From Pholiota molesta (taxonomy: Eukaryota > Basidiomycota > Agaricomycetes > Agaricales > Strophariaceae): a stretch of DNA of 64,000 nucleotides. The notes beneath the pieces are model-generated. The model made no database searches. It was not told the DNA's origin and saw only the letters and a program-made list of their open reading frames with translations. The DNA is taken from assembly GCA_014925825.1 (NCBI GenBank), contig JACGCK010000023.1, positions 248,001-312,000 on the forward strand. Reading direction: 5' to 3'. Numbering within the stretch: position 1 is the first letter of the stretch; every line of letters begins with the position of its first letter. This document shows positions 33,819 through 46,996 of this stretch, in pieces. A program made the translations under genes and the position numbers.

Positions 33819-35856
33819 TGCCACATGCAATGAGCCGCAGTTCTGCACAGCTGCGGGGAATTTAGTTTTAATCCGTATGTATCGCTGTCCAATGATCGCG
33901 AATTTCTTCCGACGAAATGAAAGTAAACTGATGGAAATAAAATTTCCCAAAGTATATCGGACGTAGACCAAAATGACTCGCTTCGTAGGCACGACGACAT
34001 GATGTTTTTCATAGATTCGTGTTTAGCATCAGGCTCCAAGCTGTGGTCATATTCTGCGAATTCTGCATCGTTCAATGATACTTTTTACGCTTCATTCACA
34101 TTTTAAACAACATACGTGCGAATGTAACCTCACTCCCGAAGCGAGGCGTCATATTTTTAAGTAGGCTTGAGCATTCTGCAGCGAGGCGCACTCGTGCAAT
34201 TGAATGTAGACTGCTGAGGTGCTCCTTTTCGTGAGCTGCTTCGGAGCACTCAGCCTGTCTCTGCCACTTTCAGTGTCGAGGCGACAGGGAAGCATCACAG
34301 CTGAAGGCTCCGAGTAATTATACCATATTTTATAGCCAAGGAAGAATATATTGGAAACTGATAACGAAGATACTCAATTGTTTGTGTGGCAAACGACTGA
34401 GGGTGAGTCAAAGTAAGTATATGCCGTTGCTAATTGTAATATATGTAGTGTGCAGTAAAATGTGGCGTAAAGAACAAGATGGAGTAATATACTTATAAGT
34501 ATAGTACAGGATAGCTACTGTCGACTGAAAAAGGATGAAGTAAAATGAGGCACAAGAGGGCGCTCTAACAGTCAGTGTAGGTACTTGGTACCAATTGTTC
34601 TGCGGGGTGTGCGAACGCATTATATCCATTGGGATTGCCTTGAAAATTCTAACAGAATGTCGACTTCCCTGTAGCTCTCACTGAATATTCCTCCATGTAA
34701 CAATCTGAAAGCATTGTTAAAACGCTGTCGCATACATATTTCAAGTCGTCGCGTAAATAGAGAAGATATCGTGGGAATTATCGACCGCGCCTCTCGGACG
34801 CCTATCTTAAACACCCATATTCATGTCTTCCCCGCCGCCGGAAACCCACATAAATCTCAGAATACATCACGACCAGGGGTGACATTTGATCTCCCTGGTG
34901 TGTCTCCAAGATCCTTCTCCCGAAACAAGTTTTCTGGCCAACTCTCAAGAAGTTAACTCGTGGTCGTTCTTCGTCTCTTCATAGATGTCGTGTAGCATTC
35001 CGGTTATGGTGCTCTTGAGCCCAACGATCAGTAAAAATGGGGGGGTGGACTCTACCTATTTGAATGACGAATTAACTTTATTCTTCTGTGGATAGCGAGC
35101 TGCAGCCGCAGCAGATGAAATCAGTTCTTGCGTCAGCCATTCAATCGCAGGATGGGGTTTCAATGAAACCCTGTCCACATACCAATTGTCTAATTTCTAT
35201 TAGATGCGGTACTTTCTGATCGGGCGAAAAGTAGAATGATAGCTCGAAACCCATCCAATATTGCAAAGGATGTTTTATCCGCACCTTCTCCTGCAAGTCA
35301 GTGGAAGTATTGGAACTGTACTTCCAGGTTGAGGACGTAGATGGATTATATCTATGGCTTACTGCTCTATCCATGCTCTACCTAGAACTATTATCCGACC
35401 TGGATTAATCTTCTACATAGTACATCAAGCCTTCGAATCCATTACTGGTGGCATGCATCTATATTTGAATTACCATTCGAATGTAAGCTAAATGTAGCGT
35501 GGGGTTGAGCACTGAATGCTCCTATTCAAGGAATTGTTGGACAACACCTATGCGTTTTCCCTATGCTTACTTCAAAAGACCTCCCACAAGTCTTACAGCC
35601 AACTTACAGCCTATGTGGAGGAGTCTTCTTGATGATCGGAATAGACGCCGGATATGGAGTGAGTATAAATAGAATCGCACCCACACTTGGGGTCCTTCGA
35701 CCACTGTGTGCGTTAAGTACGTATGTTTGTTTTGATTACATACCGCCATTTGCTTTGATGCTCCATATCTATAAAGGCATGTCGGTATCTAACCTGACAC
35801 CTTGCATCGCCCCCTTCCTACGCCGCGGCTAGTCAAGAGCGAGGGAAGCACTCACA
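33819..35856. other. Intergenic, about 2 kb, no gene seen
   Basis: AT-rich gap between the AcpS-type gene and the antiporter. Several open frames (for example 35141-35374 on the minus strand) look weakly protein-like, but I cannot assemble a gene from them. An imperfect hairpin sits at 34214-34252. Degenerate transposon remnants cannot be excluded. Confidence 0.4.
34214..34252. repeat. Imperfect inverted repeat (hairpin)
   Basis: The arms CTGAGGTGCTCC (34214-34225) and GGAGCACTCAG (34242-34252) are complementary with one bulged base, around a 16-nt loop. It lies in non-coding sequence far from either neighbouring gene. Could be a terminator-like or element-derived structure; no function assigned. 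Confidence 0.45.
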
Positions 35857-38800
35857 ATGGGTGAATTTACTAGCCAAGTGGTTGGTTTGTTTGCAAGAGC
35901 AGCTGTAACCTCACAGGTAGCTTAGCGTCTAAAGTTCCTTCTGCACCTAGCTCATGTATGCTCAAACAGGCAGGTATTATCTCTGGAGACAATCCAACCG
36001 AGTACAATTTAGCCGATCCTCTGCGGCTATGGATAATCCAACTTGGTGAGTTAGGAGCGGCACATCTGAATCGCCTTGAACTCGAAACTTACGTTGAATT
36101 GTGCTTAGTGATCATCATAGGTGTAACTCAGCTCTTAGGGCTGCTGTTTGCGCGAATACGACAACCCCGAGTTATAGCAGAAGTCATTGGAGGCGTCATC
36201 CTTGGGCCAAGTGTTTTGGGCCACATCCCTCATTTCAGGAATGCCATCTTCCCCACCGCTAGTATCCCGATCTTGACATTGACCGCTAATGTTGGTCTCG
36301 TTCTATTCCTCTTTATGGTCGGACTTGAACTGGACACTCGACACCTGAAACGGAATGTGTTCGCAGCCGCATCAATATCTATAGCGGGGCTCGTTGTTCC
36401 CCTTGGATTGGGAGCAGCATTAGGCGTCGCCGTTTACCGAGAGTTCGTTTCGGATCCCAACATCAGTTTTGGCAATTTCCTGCTGTTCGTCGCTGTCGCC
36501 ATCGGAATCACCGCCTTTCCCGTGCTGTGCCGAATCCTCACCGAGCTGAAGCTTCTTGACACAGAAGTTGGGTTGGTCGCCTTGTCCGCTGGCATCGGTA
36601 ACGATGTCGTGGGTTGGATTTTGCTTGCCCTCACAGTTGCGCTTGTCAACGCCTCGTCTGGGCTTACTGCCTTATGGGTCCTCTTAGCGTGCACGGGCTA
36701 TGTTCTCCTCCTTCTTTTCCCTGGCCGCTGGGCATTCCGTTGGCTCGCAATCCGCACGGGCAGCTTGGAGAAAGGTTCACCTACGCCTTTCCTAATGACA
36801 GTTGCTCTCACCCTTGTCTTCGTCTCGGCGTTTTTCACTGACATCATTGGGGTGCATGCCATATTCGGCAAGTTTTCCTCTTTTTGGCTGGCTTGCACAT
36901 GTTGAACTATGTTATGAACAGGAGGGTTTTTGGCAGGACTAGTCATTCCTCATGACAATGGCCTTTCACTTTCAGTCCTCGAAAAAATTGAAGATGTAGT
37001 ATATATCGTGTTCCTTCCGCTGGTATGTTTCTTAATTTCCTCACCCTTCTTAAATATCAATAGCTTACGCTTCCCGAATGCTTAGTACTTCGCCTCATCC
37101 GGTCTGAACACCAACCTTAGTCTTCTGAACAATGGAATCACTTGGGGATATGTCATCCTTATCTGCACAGTTGCCCTTTTCTCTAAATTCATAGCATGCG
37201 GAACGACTGCTTATCTCAATGGTTTCAACTGGAGAGAAGCTGGTGCCATCGGTTCTTTGATGAGCTGCAAAGGGTACATCTTTCCTTTTTGATAAACGTG
37301 AACTTCAAATTTATGTCCTTTTACGACAGTCTAGTTGAACTCATCGTTCTGAATATTGGCCTGTCAGCGAAAATCCTTGATCCTCGCACATTCTCCATGT
37401 TTGTCATTCACGCCATAATCGTTACCGTCATGACGACTCCACTCGTTCTTCTCTTCTATCCTGAGAAATATCGAAAGCATTGGAACAAGAAGGATGACAC
37501 GGTTTCGCAACCCAAAGCCTTGGATGATGACGCTAGAACCAAGTTTGTGATTGTTCTTGACAGGATGGAAGCTCTCCCCTCCGCAATGACACTGTCCCAA
37601 CTCCTCCATGCACCATTCACTCGCTCCTCAAGCAGGGACAGTGTGAATTCCAGTGTTGATGAAAAGCTGACACAAGAAGTATCTGACAGCCTTTCGCTAT
37701 CGCTCTCGCCCTCAACGATTGTCATCGAAGCTCTGCGCCTCATCGAACTGACAAATCGGACCTCTACCGTTATCAAATCCCAGGAAGCCGAGTCTCTCAT
37801 TCACAACGACCCTGTCCTTTCCACCTACAGGACCTTTGGACAACTCAATGAGTTCAGCGTTTCGGCCAACATATCAGTCGTCAACCAGGGCGAATTCCCG
37901 GAGGCCATCGCAAATCATGTATCCGAGACCAAATCGCAAATGGTTATCATTCCCTGGGCCAGGGGAATGACCTCCGTAACAGAGGAGGGCAATTCGGGGA
38001 CACGCAACCCATTCGATGGCGTCTTCAACCACAAGACCGTGACAACCCTGGATCAAACAGGCGCGGTTGTCTATTCTGAATTCATTCGGAACGTATTCGC
38101 CAAGTCTCCCAGTGATATTGCGTTGTTTATTGATCGTGGGATGATCAAGTCTTACGGTGGTTCCAACAAGCAACATCTGTTCCTCCCTTTTATGGGTGGA
38201 CCAGACGACCGACTTGCATTGTCCTTCCTTGTGCAGCTTTGTGGACGCAATTCAGTCACCGCCACTGTGGTCAAAATCAATAAAACGGATGCGGCTCTCC
38301 AGTCGCTCCTTCCAAAGGCAGCAGAGGACTTCGAATCGAAGGTTCCTGAACACGCTACGATCAGCAATGTAAGCACCCTACTTTTCAGTGCTCCGATACT
38401 CTCCCAGAAGCTAATATTTTTCATGTCCAACAGACAGTCGCAGATACCATTTATCCTCAATTAACTACAGAGACACGCATGACATCGGGACTGGCTGACA
38501 ATTTACTCTGGGATCGCTATGCGCTACCAAATGCAAACCATTCTCCTGAAGTCGCTTCGGCCCTTTCCCGAATCACATTCCGCGTCGAATCAACCCCCAC
38601 ACCTCTTCGTCATATCATCGAATTGGCTAAACAGGCGACGATACAGAGCAAACAAGTGTCCGACAAGACGATGATCATCGTCGCTGGCCGCTCCCGCCGA
38701 CTCGCCGTGGAGTCGTTGCGCCTGGAGTTGAAGAAACTAACGACTGAACTGGGATCATCATTGAGTAGTCCCTTACCAACGACGGTAGGAGACATTGGTG

Positions 38801-38868
38801 CTGCGTTGGTAGCAACCAATGTTAATGGCAGTCTTCTTATCGTCCAAGCCTCGCCTTCACATGCCTGA
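35857..38868 (+). CDS. kha1: K+/H+ antiporter of the CPA2 family (KHA1-like)
   Basis: Monovalent cation/proton antiporter of intracellular membranes. Six exons, all in frame: 35857..35916, 35970..36867, 36922..37022, 37086..37273, 37330..38368 and 38434..38868, 906 residues. The N-terminal half has about a dozen membrane segments with typical CPA2 blocks: VIAEVIGGVILGPSVLGHIP, LFLFMVGLELDTRHLKRNVF, FVAVAIGITAFPVLCRILTE, LVALSAGIGNDVVGWILLAL (the ND pair for ion exchange) and FGGFLAGLVIPHDNGLSLSV. The C-terminal ~480 residues form a cytosolic USP-like regulatory region. Intron 2 (36868..36921) uses a GC donor. No frame problem. Upstream, the short start exon is joined by an intron with a GTAGCT donor, which is the weakest part of the model. 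Confidence 0.92.
36868..36921 (+). other. GC-AG intron in the antiporter gene
   Basis: This 54-nt intron begins GCAAGT, the optimal non-canonical GC donor, and ends ACAG. The flanking exons join in phase to give HAIFG-GFLAGL, a conserved family block. No GT donor nearby preserves the frame, so GC splicing is the natural reading. Confidence 0.85.
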
Positions 38869-39232
38869 TTGAAAAGTCTCATTTTTATCATGAAATGTCC
38901 TTTTTATTGTTTACGATGAAGTTAGTCGCTAGTGTACCATGTCCCCATCTTGCTATATATGTAGTTCCTTTTACAAAATTCATTCTCGATTCGCAATGAT
39001 TCTTAAAAAGAAATCCAGTGAATATATTCCCTCGTATCCTATCATCATCCTATCCTTGCCTCCAGATATAAGTACATATGAAATCGCATTTTCACAAGGT
39101 TTTGTTTCTCACAGGTGAGAAGGATATCACGGGTAGTACATGCAAGTACAAAGATGTATAGATATATAAATTATAAACCTAAGCCAAATCCAAACCGTAC
39201 AGATAACACCAGTTGTTGTACAACTTGAAATT

Positions 39233-41675
39233 TCACCCTACTGGCACAGGTTTTGAAGCACTCCAAGCTATTGATGATGAACTAGGTTCCTCCGATTCAA
39301 GGGTCTACAGAGAAGTCAGCACATTTCGGAATGAAATGTAAAAACTCGCCCTGCAAACATACCTCTAATAACATTCCCAGAACTTGGTCGACCTCGCTGG
39401 GAGGAACACCACCACATCCAGCACCTATCAGGCGTCGATACTCTCCCATCCGACCGCTCGTACCAGCCTCCGCTTGAAATGTTACTAACTCGTCAAACAT
39501 CACTTTTCTTCGTTTGCGGTGCTCAGCAATCTCCTCGCGCAGCGCATCACAATTCTGCCGGAGTTCGTTCGGGTCGGTCGGGATATTTGAATATAGCGCA
39601 ACCAAATCTGAAAGGTCCTCCGCAACTGTCGCTTTCCGCTTGCCTCTCGTCTTTTCACTGTCGTTCGTTGAATCCATGTCTGCGGTATCGTCGATTTGGA
39701 TGGTGGCTGTAGCTGGAGTGAGGATTAGCTCGCCATTAGCCGCGTCGCGAATGTTTTTTTCACGTGTCTCTTCGTCCTTGAGCCATTTCTCCCACCCTAG
39801 ACGATACCGACGTCCCATCTTCTCTGATAAGCCGCGTTCCAAATCTTGAAGATGTTGCTTCGCTTGCAGGAGTCCTTCAGCTTGGGATTTAAGATGACCA
39901 ACAGCGCGTTGGCTTTCCAAAATCTCGGCTTGAATATTTGCAAGAAGAGCATGGGCTTGTGTCGTATCACGTTCCTTGTCCCGCAATTCCTGATCAAAGG
40001 ATGCCGCTAGGCTGTCCATCATTGCGGCAATGTCATTAACACATCGAGTACTCGCTTTTTGTCCCGCGACTGAGTGATGTAGAGGCGGTTTATCGCCATT
40101 CAGAGGAGCAAACGAGTAACCAATAGGCGCGGAAGGCGGTGGATATGCGGAATGAGCATTTCGGTATGACATGGTTACCACGCGGGACGGAGGTACGGGG
40201 GAGGATCGGAAGCGTTCGTCTTCTAAGATGTAATCTTCAGTGCTTTTGCCATCGTTGTTCATTATCTTTGGATTAGCTCCATGGTCAATGAGTATTTTAA
40301 CAAGGCGTTTGCTCCGACATCTTGCTGCCATAGTTAGAGCGGTTTCACCATCCTCGTCCTGGAAGTTGATGACATCTGCCAGTTCTTTAGGGTAGTCGGC
40401 CAGTCGGGTAAGAACTGTCTCCATATAATAGCGAGATGCATGAGTTTTCCCTTTCGACATAGCGACGTCCACAATATGGTGGAATACGGTTCGGTTGTAA
40501 TTGTCAATGTTCAGAGTCGATCGATGCAACAGCTCGTATAGCTCCGGAAATTTACGGACGTCGTAATTGTTTGCAAACATCACACTGCGCATAAGAGCTG
40601 TCTGGCCAACTTTGTTGACTTTGAAGATATCGGCACCAGCTGTTAGGAGTAACTTGACAATGCGGATTCGACCCATGGCACACGCCCAGTGAAGGGGTGT
40701 GTGACCGTCATCGTCAATAGCCATGTTAGGATCAAAATCAGGAGGCGGATTCACAAGGAGAGGTGGAACTTGGTTTGTGTCGGAAATGAAAAATTCCAAT
40801 ACCTGATCTGCGTAGGATCGAGTGTCTTCTTCTTCGTCGGAATGGTTAGTACGTTCGTCGACCGAGAGTCTTTGCCTGTGCTTTCGGGGATGTCGGTCAT
40901 CTCCGTTCGAGCCATACGAAGGTCCAGGGCTGTGTATTGGGACGGAGTCCGTGAGCTAGAGGATGCTTCTGACGGAGACGGAGTCATGGAGCCGTCCTCA
41001 GAACCGCGAACAGATAATGTATCGTGATCGGAATCTTCATCTACAGCATCAGGAGCTTGTCTTCGAGAGGATCTTGTATTGATGAGCGCACTAGCAGGTA
41101 TGGTATCGACGACCGCGGCTTTACGCGGTGGCCGGCTGACTGTGTTTGCGACCAAGTGTTTCGGAGCAAGAGGGGGGCTTTTTGCAGCAGGCTGGAATTC
41201 GATAATGGGGCGCAATAGGGCTTCGCAATTGTATTGCTTCGCTAGGTTTAATCCGCGCTCAAGGGGGATCCATGTACCTGAAGATTTGTTGTTAGCAGAC
41301 GACTATAAAGAAATGATAGGAATTGACACACCCTGGTACTTTCCGTATCCTCCCTGCACCTTTTCATGTTCGCCTTTCTGGACTTCGCGTTCCAATACGC
41401 GTGTACGCTGAGGTTTGTCAAAACCTGCGACTTTCAGTATTTGCGTCGCGTTCAGCCAAGAATCGGAGCGCCGCCTCATCACCGCGACTCCTTTGCACAT
41501 CCTACACGTGTAATGTGATTGCCTGAGCGAGGAAAAGCGCGTAGAAAGAGACAATACTTACATCTCATAGACAGGGATGCCGCTGTAGGTCGCCTACGAT
41601 ATCATGTCGAACGTGTTAGTCTCCCAGTATGATGAGTAACAGAAGAGCCACCTTGAAAATCTGGGTATCCGGCAT
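39233..41675 (-). CDS. mbp1: APSES/KilA-N plus ankyrin transcription factor, MBF subunit (Mbp1/Res type)
   Basis: DNA-binding subunit of the MBF (MluI-box) complex that drives G1/S genes. Exons: 41675..41652, 41593..41562, 41501..41332, 41277..39363 and 39304..39233. N-terminal APSES domain: [19 protein letters not shown], then [40 protein letters not shown] and [20 protein letters not shown]. After a Ser-rich linker come ankyrin repeats ([40 protein letters not shown]), a coiled coil ([40 protein letters not shown]) and a short tail ending [12 protein letters not shown]. The coiled coil is where Mbp1 and Swi4 bind the Swi6-type partner. One frame break, one base short, lies near 40802 between LDPTQIR and [13 protein letters not shown]; no intron fits there. 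Confidence 0.92.
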
Positions 41676-42053
41676 GATGAAGTGCCTCTTGGGGTGGTAG
41701 ACACAGTGCGGAGGTCGTGCAAGCGAGTAAGTATAGATATCGACAGGGTGAGGATGGTCTCAGCGGTAGGGTTGTGCCAATGCGAGAAAGACCCGTCTTG
41801 ACGCGTGAAACAACAGATACAAACACTCCTCTTGCGACATGCCTTGTCCAGGATTGGTAGAGACTGTGGCGACTCGGAGTATGATCAGACCCGATCCTTA
41901 TATCTAGCGGTCGTTCCTTTAAATAATCGCCACATTTCATCTCAAGTTCTGATTTAATCAACTCGAAGTCTTGTCGCTCCTTTCTATCTTCCGACGAAAG
42001 GTAACATACATTCCCATACTTGGCTAAATACACCATCCAATCATGAAGCGCTT

Positions 42054-44170
42054 CAAACCCGTTTCCTAAACATCACCTCTGCTGTGAAGCTCGGCGCACA
42101 GTTTCCTTGAAACCACAAGTCTTCTGGGCGCGGGCCGTCGTTGAACATCTTCACATCATAAGTCAGAAGAAGGTGAACGAGCATCGCTTTGAGCTCGTTG
42201 ACTGCGAAGAAGCGGCCAGGACTAGAAACAGAAGAATTGACTTTTGAGACGCATTATTAAGAGAACTAGCCCAATGAAATAAATACCAAGCATGTCGTCC
42301 AGTTCCGAAAACAAAGTAGTCATTTCCCAAAGCAACGCTTTGGTGTTTAAGGCTCTCTCCATCTTCTTCACGCATTTCTGCATATCGGAATCCATCGAAT
42401 TTTTCTGGATTCTCATAATTCAACTGGAAAGAAGTATCAGGCTTTGTTTTCAATAATAGCGTTGATACTTTCTTACTTTATCCATGTGAGTAGGGTTGGT
42501 CGCTACACCAATGTGAGTACCTGCTGGAAGTGTGACTCCATTGGAGAATGTGAAGTCTTGAAGCGCTTCGCGGGGCAAATTGACTGTTTCTTGAATATCA
42601 GATATCTCGGACAAAATATGAGGGGCATCGAACAGTGTATAAACGCTTACAAGCTGCTACATTCATTCGTTGAGATTCCTTGATGAAGCTATCCAATTTT
42701 CGCATTTTGGCCATAGACACTTTAGTCCAACCATCAGAGGATAAAACGGATTCCACTTCTTCTCGCATAGGTGCAACATATTCAGGGTTTGAGGCCAGAT
42801 AGAACAGGATGTGGGTGAAAGCCTGGCAATATCTGTGAGAAAATAGAAAGAAAAAAGAAGACGATGGGTCTAAAGATTGCTTGCCGTGGATGTAGTGTGT
42901 ATTGCTGCAAAATTGATCGCGAGCAAACGAAGGACTATGCTTCGAACATTGCGTTCTTCTGGAGTTTGCGCTTGTTGTAAAAGCCAGCTGATCATATCAT
43001 TCTAAAGAGAATCATTAGTTAAATAACGGCTTTGAGTATTTTGAATTACGGGTTTTTCTAGCCAATCGGGACCATCTTCTTCCTCTTTGTCCAGTCGTTC
43101 TTGAATCATGGGTCCGACGTACTCGATACATCGCTTGATATTCTTTGGGATGTTGGTAAGAATACTGCCCACGATACTAAACGCCATTCAGTCAGAACAT
43201 GAAAGGTGCATACGTGAAAGCGGAATAACTGACGGCTTGAGAATCGTTGGAAACATGTTTATGGTAAACGCCGCCTTAATTACATCCATTGTGAATTGTT
43301 CATTGAGTTCTCTGTAGCCTGGATTTCGGCCTGGAAGATAATTAGCGATTAAGAAGAAGCTTTACAGCTGAGATTGGCTCACATAATGGTAAGCCAACAA
43401 ACAATCGATTACTAGTCATGCAGACTATCTTCACCATTGTTCTATAAGCAGTTATCTTGACCCATTCTATTTAAACCAACGGGTAAATGAAGAGCATGAG
43501 GTTGGAAGAGAATAGAATACGATTCACCATTCTGCACGGGGATAAGTGAAGAGAAAGCTTCGGTAATTTCATCCTTCAGATCTTCAAATCGCACAGCGAG
43601 GTTTCTTGTTAGAGATGACCGCACAGCAGCAATGTGAAAGGGATTGCGAAGGGCTTCGGAGCCAAATGTATAGTCTGCTTGGATGAACTATCGCATAATC
43701 AATGGAGGGTAGTGCTGGAAGGGGGAAGACATTACCTCGCTAATAGCCTCTGTAAACGATAGCTCATCGTCACCCGCCCGACGTATGTCATCAATTAATT
43801 GTGGCCCGGTGGCAACAACCATCCACCGTCCCATGGTGGGTATTTTGAATAGACCTGGATGGTGCTTGAGATGATTTGAGTGGCATAGTCTTGTTAGTAA
43901 AGGCTGAGCAAACTTTTTCATAGCCTTCTCGAATCATATCTTGACCATGCTGAAAGAATCTGAGGGCGCCAAGGTATGAAAAGATGGGCCCAGAGGGGCC
44001 GATGGTAGGGATATGTCTAAGCTAGAAAGTTCAGAGCATTAGATCCGTCGGGAGTGTACCAAGGCCAGAGAGAGCACCTGATAGGAGCCAGAATTGAACC
44101 ATTTTAAGAATAGATATATAGCTAGGAGCAGTCCGATGGTTGGCAATGCGTAAGGTGGTATATCCTGCAT
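42054..44170 (-). CDS. Cytochrome P450 monooxygenase
   Basis: Membrane-anchored haem monooxygenase. Exon 1 (44170..44078) encodes the ER anchor LPTIGLLLAIYLFLKWF; exon 2 starts at 44021 with the proline-rich hinge HIPTIGPSGPIFSYLGALRF. Further blocks: PGLFKIPTMGRWMVVATGPQ, LIDDIRRAGDDELSFTEAIS, the K-helix ExxR in SFIKESQRMN, LQDFTFSNGVTLPAGTHIGV and the haem ligand loop FGTGRHACPGRFFAVNELKA, whose cysteine is split by an intron. It ends SFTAEVMFRKRV at 42054. About ten introns; those I checked keep frame. The style (GLFKIPTMxRWMVVATGP, THIGVATNPTHMD) is of the large CYP5037/CYP512-like agaricomycete expansions, but I cannot assign a family or substrate. It is divergent from CDC14. Confidence 0.88.
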
Positions 44171-44748
44171 ATTGAGAGAAGTCTGGTTAGAGCGAACCAG
44201 ATATAACAGTGGGTTTTTGTAGTCTCAAGCATGCTGTTCATCCATTCCCCACACTACAGATACCGTGTATAATATCAGAATATATGAGTATATTTTAGTC
44301 TCAGGCCATGAGAAGCTGCAGATAGAGTCCGGTTGACGCCAAATTCGACACATGCAATACTTCTAATCGTATGCCAATGGTCTGTATGAGGCCCCCGAAG
44401 TTGCGTCAGCCATTTTACGAAGCGAGACCAGCGGCGAATACACAGTGAGAAGGCATTCAACTTTCAAAGCGCGCAGCTGCGAGTGGTCGGACTACGAGGC
44501 TGAAGAGTGTGGGACCACAGTCAAAGGGATCTTCAAGTATCGCGAACTAGTCACGAGCCTGATGCTGTGACATTCACGTGATTATGCCCCAACACAATAG
44601 AGCACGTGTACCACTTTCCTTATTGAACCAGAACGTGGTTTGGGGCTCTTGGTCTGCGTGTTACCTTGTCTACTTACCCCTCCATCCTCTCTCCAGCAAC
44701 CTAAACCTGTTCAAACGCGTCTTTTCGTACTATTTTGCTAGTCCAGAC

Positions 44749-46996
44749 ATGGCTCCCAAGTGCGAGCCACTCTGCCAGTTCAGCGATAGGTAATACATTA
44801 CCTTCCCCGCAAATCCAACTCAAATTGACATAATATATAATATCCAGACTCTACTTCACCACTTTTCCCCATCCTCCTCCTACGGCGCAAGTGCTCAACC
44901 GATTAGCTGCGGAACCTGGAAATCAGCCACGAGTACGCGCACGACCGAGAGGTGGTCCCTCAGCCTCCCCCGATGAAGATGCATCCTACTATTACTTCAC
45001 AATCGATGACCAGCTTCTCTATCTCTCTTTCTTCCAAGACTGGGGCCCTCTGAATCTATCGATGGTCTACAAAGCATGCATTCTCATTCACGAACTCCTC
45101 GAGGTATGACGCGCTTTCTACCATGTTGTTGCCTCATGTCACTGATCCACGTGTTGCTGGGCTGCGCAAATTCTTTAGGATAGCGAACTCGCATCGCACA
45201 GACTAGTGCTGTACTCCTCAGATGACCCGAAGCGCAAAGCCAATGCGGCTTTACTAATGGCATTATATGTCGTAAGCTTTATATTCTGGTCTCATTCACT
45301 TCGTTGTTCAATTATTGGGAATTAGATGATTGTCCAACGAAAAGCTCCATGGGAGGCTTTTCACCCTATAGCAGAAGTGGAATTTATGCCATTCAGGGAC
45401 GCAGGCCGAGGGCCTTCCGACTTCAACTTGAACATCCAAGACTGCTTATGGGGGATTTGGAAGGCAATGCAGAATGGCCTCTGCGACATGAACGAATTCA
45501 ACGTCGAAGACTACGAATATTACGAGAAGGTTGAGAACGGAGACTGGAACTGGTTGACCCCCAATTTCATTGCTTTTGCTTCTCCCGTGGATACGAATTG
45601 GATAAAACGAGAAAAGGAAGCGAAAGAGAGTGCAAAATCAGGCGCTTCCACGCCCAGCTGCCCCTCTTCCTTCACAAATACGAAACACGCTCTACAACGC
45701 AAACTACCAACCCCTTACCTCAACTGCTTGGATTACTTTGAGAAGCGCGGCATCAAACTCGTCGTTCGCCTAAATACCGAGCTGTATGACCGCAATACCT
45801 TTCTAGACCGGGGAATTGATCATATGGAGCTCTACTTCGATGACGGCACCAATCCCACAGATGAGATCGTACGCACTTTCCTTGATGTAGCGGATCGCGT
45901 GGTGGAGAGTGGAGGCGTGGTTGCTGTCCATGTAAGTGTTATATTATTTATCTGCCAAGCTGCCACTGACATATCGTTAGTGCAAAGCTGGACTTGGACG
46001 AACAGGAACGTTGATCGGAGCCTATCTCATCTGGAAATACGGATTCACGGCCAATGAGGCTATTGCATTCATGCGGATTGTGAGGCCTGGGACCGTCGTT
46101 GGCCCCCAGCAGCAATACATGTATCTCAAGCAATTGGAATGGGCCAAATGGGCGGCAGTAGACGAGATGAAGAAGGCACAAGCGGCACAGGTTGCGGCTA
46201 CTAGCGTGGCACCGTCCATTGTCACCCCAGCGACTCCACCTGCAGAGGCAGACGAAGAGGATGAACCTATGCAGACCACACCGACGCGGCCTACTACTGA
46301 CTTACCTCCAGTCACACCCAGTCGTCATATTGCGGCTGCGGCTGCAAAAGCAAAAGAAATTGCCCCTCCTGGTCAGCCGCGTAAAACTCCAAATGCAAAA
46401 CGTGTCGCTCCTCAGGATTCTGATGAAGAAGACGAGGAAGCCGATGTGCTACCTGCCCTCGGAGTGGCGCCCATCGCGCGTAGGATGAAGCCCGCACCAT
46501 CGAGAGGAATCACAGCGTCTGAACAACGACCTTCGCGGGTCACAAGATCCACTGCCGGTGCCGCCGCCATCAAGAAGACAGGGACTGGAGCTGCAGCAAC
46601 GACAGTTATTCCCCAATCTCCTGCCAAAACTTCAAGACAAGGGCCAAACAAAATTCCTCGACTTGCGACAACCAGAACGACATCAGCAGCGAAAGCATTG
46701 CTGCCGCCTCCAATGCGCAACCCCAACCCCAACCCCAAACTCGACAACTACGCAACGCGCCATCTCCTACACCTTCTCGTCTGCCAACGCTGGCATCTAC
46801 AAAACGGCTTACACACGTCCAGCATACGAATTCTCTGACAGATGTTGGAAATTTAAAGCGCTCAGCTGCAGCCGCTAGTTCTGATGCCTGGGTAGCCAAC
46901 AACGTCGCAGCGGTCATGGTTCCTGCCACTAAATCCGAACGACCTGGGCTGAGGAGGTTCGTCGGAGGCGCAGCAGCTTTAGTTCTGCTGATGTAG
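44749..46996 (+). CDS. cdc14: Cdc14 dual-specificity protein phosphatase
   Basis: Reverses CDK phosphorylation at mitotic exit. Exons: 44749..44789, 44848..45103, 45179..45271, 45326..45931 and 45981..46996. The N-terminal DSP-like domain includes [20 protein letters not shown] and [20 protein letters not shown]. The catalytic domain holds the P-loop [20 protein letters not shown] (Cys nucleophile just after an intron), preceded by [17 protein letters not shown] with the general-acid aspartate region and followed by [20 protein letters not shown]. The C-terminal tail is long, acidic and basic by turns, and disordered. The end of the tail changes frame once near 46708 (one base short); the continuing frame runs to a stop at 46996 and ends in a short hydrophobic stretch ([12 protein letters not shown]). 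Without the shift the protein would stop at 46838. Confidence 0.93.

Noticed and set aside
43900..43930. Frame break in the P450 gene near the first introns
   Set aside because: Recounting the A run showed GAA AAA followed by a GTTTGC donor, in phase with the CTCAAG acceptor, so no break is needed.
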